This document shows positions 48,606 to 61,882 of a stretch of DNA of 64,000 bases, one piece after another (position 1 is the first letter of the stretch; each line of letters begins with the position of its first letter). Both the position numbers and the translations under genes were made by a program. The notes under the pieces were generated by a model that was not told where the DNA came from, ran no database searches, and saw nothing but the letters and a program-made list of their open reading frames with translations. The DNA lies in assembly GCA_944472155.2 (NCBI GenBank), contig OX235274.1, forward strand, positions 37,136,052 through 37,200,051. Direction: 5' to 3'. The DNA is from Trichobilharzia szidati. Its lineage: Eukaryota > Platyhelminthes > Trematoda > Strigeidida > Schistosomatidae.

Positions 48606-51600
48606 ATTTAAGCATCTTTAATGAACTGCAATAGCATAGATCATACTTTACAAATCTATATTATTTTTAAAAAAACGCTAATATTGTTATTAACTACTAA
48701 TTTAAAATATTCTGTGTATATAAACATATATAATTGTAGAGCCTGGAAGAGGAATTTATCGAAAAGAATATTCTTTGCTCGATTATTTTGTGTTTTATAG
48801 ATGTCTGAATGAATATTTTTGTAATTATTAGCCAGATGCATATAAAAAAATTAAGTACGGATTTCAAGGATTTCAAAGCCAGAGTTGGAGCGGCAAGCCA
48901 GATGTCGTTATCACTCTGAAATCAATTTGAAAATATTCTGTACTCACTCAGTCAGCATAAACAACAAGATTCAGATTTTCAGCACCAATGTCAAGTCAGT
49001 TGTTTCTTATGTATGGATTAGAAAACTAGCCGTACGCATGACGAAAAGCAGTTCTAACAGGCTAGAGCAGAATTTCATCAACAACTGACTTCGTTTTTGT
49101 GACTCCATTCTGAAAATCAGATGGTCAACTGGTTGGAAATGATAAGCAGTAAGAAACTCCTGGAATGAACTATTCAGGAACCTATTTTTCAATAAATATT
49201 CCGGAACAAGCTGGATTCAGGAGAGGCAAATCATGCGCTGACCAAATTGCAACTCTAAGCATCGTCAATACGGAACCAAGCGTATAGTGGCAGTCAAATC
49301 TCTACCTCAATTTCTCCCACTTTGAAGAAGCCTTTGACAGACAGTGTTAACCGAAAAGTTATTTGGAAATCACTCAAGCACTACGGTGTGCAGTGCTTCA
49401 AATCTTTGTCAACCTCATTAAAAAGCTAACTATATGACAATACCACGTGTCAAGTGATCCACAATGGAAAGCTCTTCAGTGAGGCGTTTGAAGTGAATAC
49501 AGGAGTAAGACAAGGCTGCCTGTCTATTATCACCGATGATATTCTTAGTTGTGGTGGACTGAATTATGCGTCAGAATGTGTGTGGGAGTGAGAAGACAGG
49601 AATACGCTGGACCACCGACAATAAGACTCTAGAAGATCTGGATTTCGCGTGATACATGTCTAATGTCACACAATTTCGAAGACTTGCAGGCAGGCGAAAA
49701 CCAACAAACTGGTATACGGGGCTAGCAACGAAGACAGGACTCTAGGTGAACAGAGAGAAGACGGAGCTGATGAAGATAACAAACGAACCGCAGCAACAGC
49801 AATAACAACCAGCATCAGTCACCATCAACGGGAGAGATATGATACAGGTTACTTCACTTCCTTCACTTATCCGGCTAGGAAGCACGCTTTCAACTACAGG
49901 CAGTCGGAACGGATGAAAATGTCAAAGTCATAATCGGAAAGGCAAGATACACCTTTATCAACGTGAAACCGATTCGGAAATCTTCTGCACTCCTTAGCTT
50001 AAAAAAAGATTTGGATTTTTAACACCAATGTCAAGTCGGCCCTTCTATATGGTCAGAAACTTACACTACGTGCCATGAAAAGATTTCCAACAGGCTGTGG
50101 ACTTCATCAACAGCTACCCGCTTCGCTGGCTCGATACTGAAGGTCAAACAGCCAGTCTGGCGGCCAGAAAGAATTAGCATCATGAAACTCTACAATGCAA
50201 CAAATCAACCGAGAGCCGATCGTTCGACAAATATGTAGGAGAAAGTGGAGATGGATAGGGTGTGTGCCCTCAGGAGGCCGTCAGGTTGCCAGGTAAGGCC
50301 TCGAGTTGAATCCTAATAGGAAGCGACGAGTGGGTCGTTGGTGCGAGGGTGACATAGAGGAGATCGTGTGGCGAGGGAAAGATGAGAGATTGAAGGCAAT
50401 CGTGCACCCGGCTAAAGAGGATAGTAGGAACAATAATAATATTATAATAATTCCGAATAAAGTGAAGATGGATAGGACACACCCTAATAAGGTTGTTGGG
50501 TGACATCACTTGACAGACCAATCTTTGAGTGGAAGATGAGTGAGAAACGACGAGTTGGGTGTATTCACGAGGTTAGCGTGGCGGAGATCGTGTGAAGAAG
50601 AGAGGAATGCTTATGGGTAATGGTGCAGCTAACTAAGTAGGACTTCAGGAAGCAGAGGGAACTGGTGATGTGTTGCTGAAACCCTATGTTCTGCTGGCAA
50701 CCCAAGGGTATCATAATAACTATAATAACAATAATATAACAAAATGTAGGTTACTTCAGAATGACTCAAGAACATTTTATCATTGCAAGAGCAGTTTCTA
50801 TTCACTTCCGGTTACTACTCACGGTTGTATTTTGAAGTTTTGATGAGTATATTTACAGCCACTATAAACAATATTCATCTAAGATACTAAATAAGCGAAA
50901 TTTATAAGCAAACTGGAGGGACATTTCAAGGAAATCATATCAGGAGAGAATCAAATTAAAAATAAGCCTATTCAAATGATCGAAAATGTATCATCAGGTC
51001 AGAAAATAATTTGAAGAAAGTACTATACTTGGTTCATTTCTTTTGTATGACAACAAATGAATTAGGGAGACTGGTGAATAACCGTGAGTCTAGATTAGGT
51101 AATATGAAGACATTCAGAAAAAAATAGATGTTAATGAAGCAGCATGGAGACAAGTATCAAAATAAATTGTGTAGTAGGTGAAGACAGTAAACGAAAGACA
51201 AGTTAAGAAAATGATGACTTTGTAGATAACTTTGAATGAATTCTCGTTGCATATTGACTGGTCATTGTTAGAGATCTGTTCAACTATATCACTCTTTATT
51301 CATCCATTGTGACCTACCATAGTCAAGATGGATAACCTTCTTCTTAGACTCTTTTAGATAAAACACGTATCGAACGACCCACTGATCTCTCTCCAGAAGA
51401 GCGACTGAATTGGTAGATACATTTAGGAGCGGTCAGATGTAATAGTTTATCATCACAGTTGTTGAAGCATATTAAGATGCAAGAGGATACTAATCGTAAT
51501 TTAGAGGCAAAGAATGTTCTTTTTAGGGTGTTTGATACTCTCTCCTTTGGGCTGTCAACCAGAAGATCTCCTCTGAACGCTACATTCATGTGTAGCATCT

Positions 51601-54600
51601 TCTTTGGCATAGAGATAAGGTGTTCTTTGTTCGTTTCCAGTTTTATGTGTTCATCTATAAAGCGTGGAGGTAGCCATTATCAAGTAGCAACTTCCTCTAA
51701 AGAGTGTTCACTGCATCTAATGAGTCAGGACTGTGTGTCAACTGTGTATCTGCCGATTCAGTTGCTTTCAAGTCTGGCCACTGATTGATATCAGTTGGGG
51801 TGTTAATGAAAATCAGAGACTATTTGACAACTGTTTCATCCTAGTTTGTGAATCACCTTGAGGGATCGAATCCAGGACCTACCGGTTACAAGGAAAGCTC
51901 GTAGACCATTCAGCCATACTGGGACCCAACTCAATAATAGCCAGCTCATGAATTCCAACTTCTAACAATTTCGTGAAGCTAGTGAGACCACCAGCCTCAC
52001 TCCCGACTTGAAAGATCCTGCTAATCATGATTTCTCACTAGAATTCCAGTCAGCCAGTGACTAACCAGCATTAGACTAATTCCCAAGAGTTGTAAGAGGG
52101 AGCAACCATGGATAGCCACATACTTCATCATATTAATGAAATACAGCAGAATAAATTTGTTTTCTGTCATTCACTCATTTAAAACGAAAGTTTAACTATT
52201 TCTGATCTCATGAACCGTTCTCATGCATAGAATGTTCATACAATTTTATCGCTTATTATCAAATAAGTCATTTTTATTCTCTTTTTTCTGTAGACTGCAA
52301 GAAATACAGGCATTATTAACTGTTGGGATTGTGAAACAGGTGAATTAATTGGTTATCTGTTTCTTAATGACCGAGTAAGTATCATGTATTACTGTTATGA
52401 TGGTTATAACTTTATTCTTTTACAACTCATTGAGCAAATATCTTTTTTTAATTGATTGAAGATGCACATTAAAAAAATATTAAAAGACTGATTAATGAAC
52501 AAAGAATATTCTTTCCGATAAATTCATCATCAGGTTCTACATTTATATGACTGCATTAATGTTGTTTTGAATTACATTAAATCAATAGTATCGACCGATT
52601 ACATCTCAAAAGCATCATTTAGAGGGAGAGAGAGATAATATCATCAAATCAATGTACACCATGATGGTGAGCTACCTAGAATGCTGGCCACATTGCAAAC
52701 CTGACTGATACAACACAGTCTGCACCAAAGAAAGGACTAGACACATAACACTAGTTAGTTACTAGTGTCCGATCAAAGTATCCACTACAGTCCTACAGGA
52801 GGTCAGTCGCGAGCCCGAATAGCTCAGTGGTAACGTCTCTAACTGCAGTAATCACTGGGTGACGCGATTTTGAATCTGAGAAGGGACATGAGTTCCTTTT
52901 AGGTTGCAGGTACGCCTTGCTGGCTGACTGGTGAGTGCCAACTACCACTAAATCTAGGTCAGGCTGGGCTTCTTGTGGCCGATTACCTCCACCCATCTAA
53001 TATCATCATCAAGACATAATATGCATTAATATAACACTAAACTGACTACTTAATATCAGATAAATTAAGGGTAGTAACACAAAATTTATGTATTTATAGG
53101 CTTGATAGAAAGAAGGCCAGGATAGCAATAATAGCTCTAAATGTTTCTTTTGCACTCAGACCTCCGGTTGATTTAAGAGAACTAAACAATGGCCTCTACT
53201 GTTTGCATTGTTTAGTATCTAGAGGCTTTAAGTAGTTTATTCGATAACCAATAGGTGATACAGAAGGGCTGTTTGTTTGGACGAGTTGATTTAATATAGA
53301 ACCCTTGATGGTTGTAACAATATTTTTATTTAACCAATACTGGTGTGGTGAGAGCTGGCTGCTAGCCAAATTGGTGGTAGATGGTAATTTACGTCTATGT
53401 TTACGTCCTCAATATTGGTCGTGAGAAAAATATGAACAAAGACTGGTTCAACAACCAACCACAGCAGACTTTCCGTAGGCGGATACAGTTAACATATAGA
53501 TGATCTGACATTCGAGATACAGCCAAAAAAAGATGAAAGATTAACTTTCTGTGAGAAACAACCAATCAGAAGACTGTGTTTCTCTGCTAACAATAATCTA
53601 TAATAATGTACATGAAAAGCTATAAATATGTTTTGATTTCTTTAATAAATGATCTGTTGCCTGAGCCTTGTCTTCTGTTGTTACACTGGTAAGTGTGATG
53701 CTCCTGAGCAAAAAGAATTAAGTTCCTAGAGAAATCAACGGTGAACACAACTGGCTCCAGAGGAGCAGCTGAATTGATAAATACAATGAGAAGTGGCTAG
53801 TCTAGGTAATTCATCTTTCAGTTGAGGAATCACAACTGGTCGTGCAGAAAAAATATAAGCTGCAACTTACCAGCAATAAACGTTATTTGAATCAATTTTC
53901 TCAACTTGTTGGTTATTATTTCACTTGGTATATTACCTTTGAATTGTAGTGTTATATATATATTTGATTGCACACTAGTCAGTAACTACTTTAATGTGTC
54001 TAGTCCTATCTTCGGTGCAGACTGAATTCTTTCAGTCATGTTTGCAATGTGGCCACTATGCTAGGTCGCTCACCGTTACGGTACACTGTGAATTGTTGGT
54101 ACTAGATGGTTGGAGGCAATCGGCAGGAAGCCTTGGACCTAGGTTTCGTGCTAGTTGACACTCATCAGTAAGGCGTACCCGCAACCTTGAAGGAACTGAT
54201 ATCTCTTCTGAGATTCGAACCCGCGTCACCCAGTGCTGCAGTCAGAGACGTTATCACTGAGCTATTCAGGCTCAAGATAGGACTAGACACATTACACTAG
54301 TTACTGACTAGTGTGCAATCAAAAATATCCAATACAGTCCTACAGGAGATCAGTCGCGAGCCTGAATAGCTCAGTGGTAACGTCTCTGACTGCAGCACTG
54401 GGTGACGCGGGTTAGAATCTCAGAAGGGACATCAGTTCCTCCAAGTTCGCAGATACGCCTTGCTGATGAGTGCCAACTAGAACGAAACCCAGGTCCAAGG
54501 CTTCCTGCCGATTGCCCCCAATCATCTGATATATATATATATATATGTATATACAGAAATATCTTTTTGATGAACTCATTGTATATGAACAGTTTTACCT

Positions 54601-57600
54601 TTCATCACTCATGAATTCGGTCACAAACATCTAATTAGAAAGTAATGAGCATTTTTAAAATAGAATGTGTATTAGATGAAATCTTTCATACCTGACGACT
54701 ATCTCAAAACGTTGAACAATCATTAATGATAATAAACTTAAGTCACTACGACGATTAAATTCACTATCTTTCAAATACTGTGTCACTAAATAATCATAAT
54801 GTTTTTGATGTGGTTGTGTTCTCGGAGCTAACTGGATAGTTAATTTGCGAAGTTTTCATCGCCCTACTAGGCGACATCTTCAGCGCATACTTCAATTTGA
54901 AGTGAGCTTTCAGATTTATCCACGAGTTTATTAATCATCTCTCCTGGTGACCTTGAATGTGATTGGTTGTTTTTGTGTGTTTTCACACCCTCTAGGCAAC
55001 TTGTATTGTCACTCATTGTTTCTTTGACTTGAACTTTGACCCTTTGTGTGTGTGTGAGGTTTCTTCCTCATCGGTTGATAAATTTTGTCTATCTCGATGT
55101 GTCTATTGATTGATGATTCACTGGAATACCAGGCTGGCTTCTAAAATTTCTCTAGCATTCTTGTTGTTTCCTCTGTCTGGTATTTGAACGTTAGTTGTCC
55201 CAGTCGAATTGATGTTCGTGATTGTCTATATGTAGTGATATGAGGGAGTTGATATCATGTCATGTGGATACGAAGACGAAGGGGACGTCCACTTTGGCTA
55301 ATGTAGTGTTTTTCGCAGTTGCTGCAATTTATTTTTTAGATGATATTGGTTTTATCTTCTTTCGCTGTTGAGTCTTTTGGCTGACATAAAGCCAGCTGAG
55401 TGAAGTGATTTTGTTGGTTTGTGTGTGACGTCAATTCCTAAAGGTTTGAAGAGTCTTGCAGTGATTTCTGAGATATCATTCGTCCCCTTCGTCTTCGTAT
55501 CCACGAACATAAGATAGCCGTCAAAAGACATGATATCCACTCCCTCATATCACTACATACAGACAACCATGGACATCAATTCGACTGGGACAACTAACGT
55601 TCAAATACTAGACAGAGGAAACAACAAGAATGCTAGAGAAATTTTAGAAGCCAGCCTGGTATTCCAGTGAATCATCAATCAATAGACACATCGAGATAGA
55701 CAAAATTTATCAACCGATGAGGAAGAAACCTCACACACACACAAAGGGTCAAAGTTCAAGTCAAAGAAACAATGAGTGACAATACAAGTTGCCTAGAGGG
55801 TGTGAAAACACACAAAAACAACCAATCACATTCAAGGTCACCAGGAGAGATGATTAATAAACTCGTGGATAAATCTGAAAGCTCACTTCAAATTGAAGTA
55901 TGCGTTGAAGATGTCGCCTAGTAGGGCGATGAAAGCTTCACAAACTAACTATCCAGTTAGCTCCGAGAACACAACCACATCAAAATCATCCACCAGAGTG
56001 ACAAATCTTCTCTGTTATATCTAAGTTATGATGTTAGCACACATTACTAACGATGAGGATATCTGATATCTGATGAAGTGACGTTAATTAAATTGGTCAT
56101 CACTGTCTAATTCATCAACAGTTCAGTGAATAAAAGTTTGAATAAAAATATGGTTTCTTCTAAGAAAGAAAAATAGCAGAAGCAACAAAAATCGTTGAAA
56201 AGGAAAAACAGTAGGTGCTTGTTAACAGCTAGACGTAACCAGCCAGCTAACGTATAATGAATGCAATCAAAAACATACATGAACTTCATTAAAAAATCAA
56301 GTGAAGTCTGTTTGGGCATGTTGTGTAAATCGTGAAGGGAAAATGATGCTAACTCAAGCAACTCATATCAAAAAAATAAGAAACATAGTTCAGCTAAAAG
56401 TGTTTAAGCAGACAATGAAAGTCTACCGCATAGATGGTACTAGGTAAATTTGTAGGTGACCACTTGATTTGAATGGTAAGTGGTTTTCAAAGTTTGTTTT
56501 ACTTAAAACTATCATTAGGCAGCCCAAATATTTCAAATCGTATCTTGAAATTTAGACTTAAAAGTGACAATTAGTCAGTGTCACGCTTCTGGTCCTTGGC
56601 AATTGAGACCCATTGTGACTTGCAGTCCAAATAGTTCGTGCCGATCAAAATAAGTTTTCTGTATGATGCTATAAGTGGCGACCATGAAAGAAAGTGTAAT
56701 TGACGGATGTGATATTCTGCTGATTAGTTGGAACGAGTTGTTGTATGCCAGTAGTAACTGCCACTCGGATTGAGGGTATCTAAACACCTGATGGTCGTTA
56801 CTCACGTCTCGGGGTTATCTAATCGTTGGTATACTTGAATTTACTCAGTTCATAGAGCCGAACAAGTCCAAACCATCCAAATTCTGGCTAGCTGCTTGAG
56901 CCAATTCCTAATGCAAATTAACAACAACAAAAGCGAAATTTAATTAAATCACTTGCCACCCGCATCCAACACATCTGCAGTCCCGACGTTCTGGAAACAG
57001 AATTAGGTATTCTAAGAGAAATTTTCATCCAAAATGCATACCGAATAGGATTCATTGACAAAAATATCAAACCAAGAATTAGGAGAAACGAAACTTTAAC
57101 TGCACCAAAAAAGAAACTCTACATGAACTTGGATTTTAAGGGAGATTTAGCAAACGATGTTCTCAAGAGAAGTATCACATCATCTCTGAGAAGAACATTC
57201 TTTGCATCAACGCTAAGAATAATATTCTCCAGCCGGCTACTGATATGCAGAGGCCTCAAGGACAAGATACCGCATCTGACCACTGTTGTGTGCATATATC
57301 AGTTCACCTGCTGCTGTGAAGCCAGGTAAATCGGTCGTTCGACTCGCACCCTGTCCAAGAGGATTCAAGAACACTATCCAGCATGGTTGCGAAAAGGCAA
57401 TAGTGGTGCAATAAGGAGTGCGATAATTGAACACCTGGTTAACACTGGTCATTTCATTTCAACAAATGCCTCCTTTAAGGTAATCTACAAAGTCAAGAAT
57501 AACCTATCAAAGGCAATATGGTTTCGCCTTCTTTGTATCGCTGAAGCTCTGACCATTCACATAGAAAAACCGGAGCTGTGCATACAAAAGAGGATTACTC

Positions 57601-60600
57601 AACCACTTCTACTGTCTTTGTAACAACTTTTTTGATTTGATTTTTATTTTTATTCTGATGACTTGATTTTGTTTCTTTGCCTGTTCTTTAATTGCTTATA
57701 ATTCTTGTATTCATTTAGAACTCTTACATAATTTCGTATTATCTACTTTGTTCCTATGTGCATCCTGAGTAAATCTCACTCACCAAACTACTCATGTTAT
57801 TACACAACTTCTTTTAGGAACTGTTTGTGACAACTCATCACCTTTGTTACTACCCTAGTTTCACTAACACCTAATTTTCTTGACTGATTTTGTGTTATGT
57901 AACTCCAATTACCAATCTTCACCTGGTTAGTTAAAATAACTATAACCAACTGTATTTTTGTTTGACAAACTTAATATACACATACATACAAAATAACACA
58001 TATATATTTACGATTGTACAGCTAGGAGAAATGAATTCGCCGAAAAGAGACTCTTCGCTGATCTATGTGTTTTGTTTGCGAATTAATTTACGAATTGCAA
58101 TTTACGAAGTTCGACGTGAAACTTCACCACAGTAGTATCCAGCTACGCAAATCAATTAATCAGCATATATTCTTGCTTTCTTGCTTATCTTACACAGAAT
58201 CAGACAGATTACATACTGTAATCTGAAGAATTCCAGTTTCCAAAGATAAACCGTAATGAAATTCCACTTCGAACTATGTAAACCGTATATCGTGAATAAA
58301 TTGCAGACTACGAATTCACCCAAGTAGCTGGCGAGAATTCAGGTAGCTTGGCTTTGAGTACACTGCTGATAAGTTCAGCTCCCTGAACAACGAGACTTCT
58401 GTCCAGTGTTTAGATCACTTTGATCTGGCAAGTAATTACTACTGATTGATGTGAGTGGTAACCAACTACTCATATAAATTAATCAGTAGTATATCTCACC
58501 AGTTGAGTCACTTTTTTTGGTGACCACAATAGAATTCAGTCAACACTAAGGTTTATAAACATGACATTGGTTATACGCTAGCGACCAGTCAATGTACTAA
58601 CTACAGTCTTATAAAAAGTTAGTCGTTAGCCTGCATAGCTCATCGGTAACGTCTGTGACTGAAGCAATGTGAATCTCAGAGAGGATATCAGTTGCTTCAA
58701 AGTCGCAGATACACTTTGCTGATGAGCGTCAATAAGCAGAAAGCCTAGATCAAAGGGGAGCTTCCTGCAGGTTGCCGCTAAGATCATAATTATCAAGAGA
58801 TGAGGAATGTTTTTTTTGTAATGCACTCTTCATTACTTACATTTGAGTACACTCCATTTAGATAACCTTTTTTAAAAATTAAATTGAACACAGTTTCTTT
58901 CTTCTTTTTTTTCTTTCAACTGCTAAAGTGTCACTGTTTATCAGTTTCACCTGTGTTGCCTTTGGCTGTAACTGGTATGAACAGTGGTACAATTATGTTT
59001 ATTGATTGTACAATTCCTACTTCACCTAGAATTGTCAAAGTAACTCGACTATATAGGAAACCGTTAACGCATATTTGGTGAGTGCAACATATAAAGCATA
59101 TTTTCTGACTATTGTCTATTCTTTGCATTATGATTATGTAAATTATGGCCTACTATTTGTATGTAACATCTGAATCTATTTATCATTAACTTGTGCGTTT
59201 TGTGACATTACAAACTTTGTAGTACACAGTTAAAATTCAAGAAGCATATGGGCATGTAAAACGACGAAGGCGATTCATTAAAGTATTCAAAACATGACAG
59301 TTGTATAAAAACATCTGTTTCAGTTCATACTTCATTTTTCCTAATATAATAATATAATATTATTATTCCCTTGGATTCTGAGCGGAACACAGGGCTTCAA
59401 CAGTACATCTTCATTTCACCCCGTTTTCTGCAGTTTTCTTTAGCTAGCATCAGGATTCCCGATAGTCTTTCATCTACTCCACAGATGATCTCCTCTATGT
59501 GTCATATCTATCTCCATTTTCTTCTGCATATTTGTTGAAGAACAGGTTCATGATTGATTCGTTTCCAGAGTACCCTGTTGGTAGTTCTTTCTGAAAAGCC
59601 GTCTGATTTTCACTATTGAGTCACTGAGGGTGGATGTTGATGAAAGTCTGTAGCTTATTGGAAGCGCTCTTCAAGATAAGCCAAGTCCCTGGACATTAGT
59701 GTTAAAGATACGAATCTTGTTCTTGATGCTGACTGCAGTAGCTTTCCATAATAACATCAGATTGCTAAACTTCTGCCTTGCTCTTCCGATTCTGACTGGC
59801 TTTGACTTCCTCATCTATATCGACTGTAATTGAAACGTCACTGCCCGCATAAAATAAATCGTTGAATTCCTTCAAACTTCCCCTGTTGACAGTGATTGGT
59901 TCTTTTTGTGGTCGGGTGGTATTTTCACTACATCCGTTTTCTCTGTGTTCACTTAAAGTCCTATCATCGCTGTCTAGCTCTTCTACCAACTTGTTGGCTT
60001 TCTCCTATAAGTCTTCGAATTTCTACGATATTAGACATAAATCGTTGGCGAGTTCCAGAACTTCTAGAGTTTTCTTGCCAGTCTAACATATGCCAGTGTT
60101 CTCATTCTGCATGGTCTGCTTCATGCAGTAATCCAGTCTATTACAGTCATGAATATCACTAGTGATAGTAGACAGTCTTGTCTTACTCCTGTCTTCACCT
60201 CGAAGGCATTGCTGGGTTTTCTGTTGTGAATCACTTGACATGTGTCGTCATGGTATAGCTGTTGAATGAGGTTGATAAAAGTTCATTCCAGTTGGTTTTA
60301 ATTAAGTAATTAACTGATATGCATACACAGAATAAAAAAAATTTCAAAGGGCTGTGAAAGGTATCTTTATACCAGTAATAGTTATTTTCTGTTGATGTAA
60401 AAATCTTATATGCTTTATAACATTCGTATTTATTATAAATAATAAAAGATAGACTGGGTGCAGAACTCCGCCAGCAGAACAAGCTGGATTCAGGAAAAGC
60501 AAGTCATGTGCTAATCAAATTACAGCTCACCACATCATCATCAAATAGAGCGTACAATGGCAGTCAAATTTCTACCTCAACTTCATCCACTTTGAAAAAG

Positions 60601-61837
60601 CCTTTGATAACGCTGACCGCGAAGTAATTTGGAAACTACTACAAAACTATGGCGTGCACCTAATCTTTATCAATTTCATTCAACAGCTAAATGACAATGC
60701 CACTTGTCAGATGATTCACAACGGAAAACTCAGCGAAGCGTTCGAATTGAAGACAGGAGTAAGACAAGTCTGTCTACTAACACCGGTAATATTCCTGATT
60801 GTAGTGGGCTGCATCAGGGGACAGGCCATTGAGAACGAGAAGACTGGAATAGTTTGGACTGACAAGAAGACTCTGGAAGAATCGGATTTAGTGGACAATT
60901 TATTTCTGATGTCACATAAACTGAAAGACTTACAGACGAAAACCGACAAACCAGTAGAAGAAGCAGCGAAGACACAAATTCAAGTGAACAGAGAGAAGAC
61001 CGAGGTGATGAAGATTGCCAACCAACCAACCAACAAAAAAGACAAGTACCAATCATTGTCATCGGTAGAAATTTGAATGATGTTACTTCCTTCTCTTATC
61101 TGGGAAGCGCGGGTTTAACCACAGGCGAAACGGATGAAGACATCAAAGCCAGACATCGAAAGACACGGCAAACCATCATCACTCTAAAATCAGGTTGGAA
61201 ACCTTCTCCACTCAGTTGACATAAAGAACAAAATTCTGATTTTCAAAACCATTGTTAAGTCAGTTACTTCTTCTATACGGGTCAGAAACTTGCTGCGAGT
61301 GCCATGAAAAGCATTTCTAACAGGCTGCAGACCTGCATCAACATCTGTCTTCACTGTTTGCATATTGAAGATCAAATGGCCAGCCAGAAAGAATTAGCAA
61401 CAAGAAACTATGGGAAGAAATCAACCAAGAACCTATTGCTCAACAAATATGCCCAAGGAAATGGAGATGGATCGGATACACAACTTTGCACGCAAGGCAT
61501 ACCGTCGGTTGGAAGGTGGATGGGAAACGATGAGCGGATCGTCCTAGGATGACACGGAGGATGTCGCGTGAGGAGGAGATGAGAGCTTATGGACAATCAT
61601 GGGGCCTGCTGTTTATGATCGCACAGAATAGGACAAAATGGATATGCGATGCTGAAGACGTATGTTCCACCCGGAACCCAAGGGAATGATAATAATTCAT
61701 TACAAATACTACAAGAATACTCCCGGTGTTGATTTAATTAACTAAATTTTCTGTGAGTAATTATGTCTCAATAAAAATAAGTAATCTTGTGGTCGAAACC
61801 ATCAACAACTGGGCAATAAATTACAGATACCTCTGTT

Positions 61838-61882
<45 letters not shown>

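Larger units (their letters stand above)
47563..48834 (+). mobile_element. Penelope-like element with inverted terminal repeat and target duplication
   Basis: A 5'-truncated PLE. Direct repeats of 19 bases with one mismatch (TTTTTGTAATTATTARCCA) flank it at 47563-47581 and 48816-48834, so insertion boundaries are clear. Inside the left end, 47582-47697 is the reverse complement of the 3' terminal repeat (48668-48800). The coding part between begins mid-reverse transcriptase (LDVLMTRKEDG) and runs through the endonuclease. It starts about 55 bases after the donor of the CFAP43 557-base exon and has the host gene's orientation. This is the best preserved PLE of the window. Confidence 0.9.
52480..53835 (-). 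mobile_element. Penelope-like element terminal repeat and 3' part, split by a SINE
   Basis: 52480-52635 and 53010-53835 together match 23640-24265: terminal repeat, shared AT-rich 3' sequence (ACTAATATCAGATAAATTAAGGG-like), and at 53830-53745 a minus-strand GIY-YIG scrap (TSHCIYQFSCSSGAS). The interruption is the SINE family B copy at 52640-53000. A frame-degraded mid-section is present at 53100-53700. Confidence 0.65.

Noticed and set aside
54361..54425. Possible tRNA gene with box A and box B
   Set aside because: It is the head of a repeated SINE family, with no convincing acceptor stem or anticodon arm.
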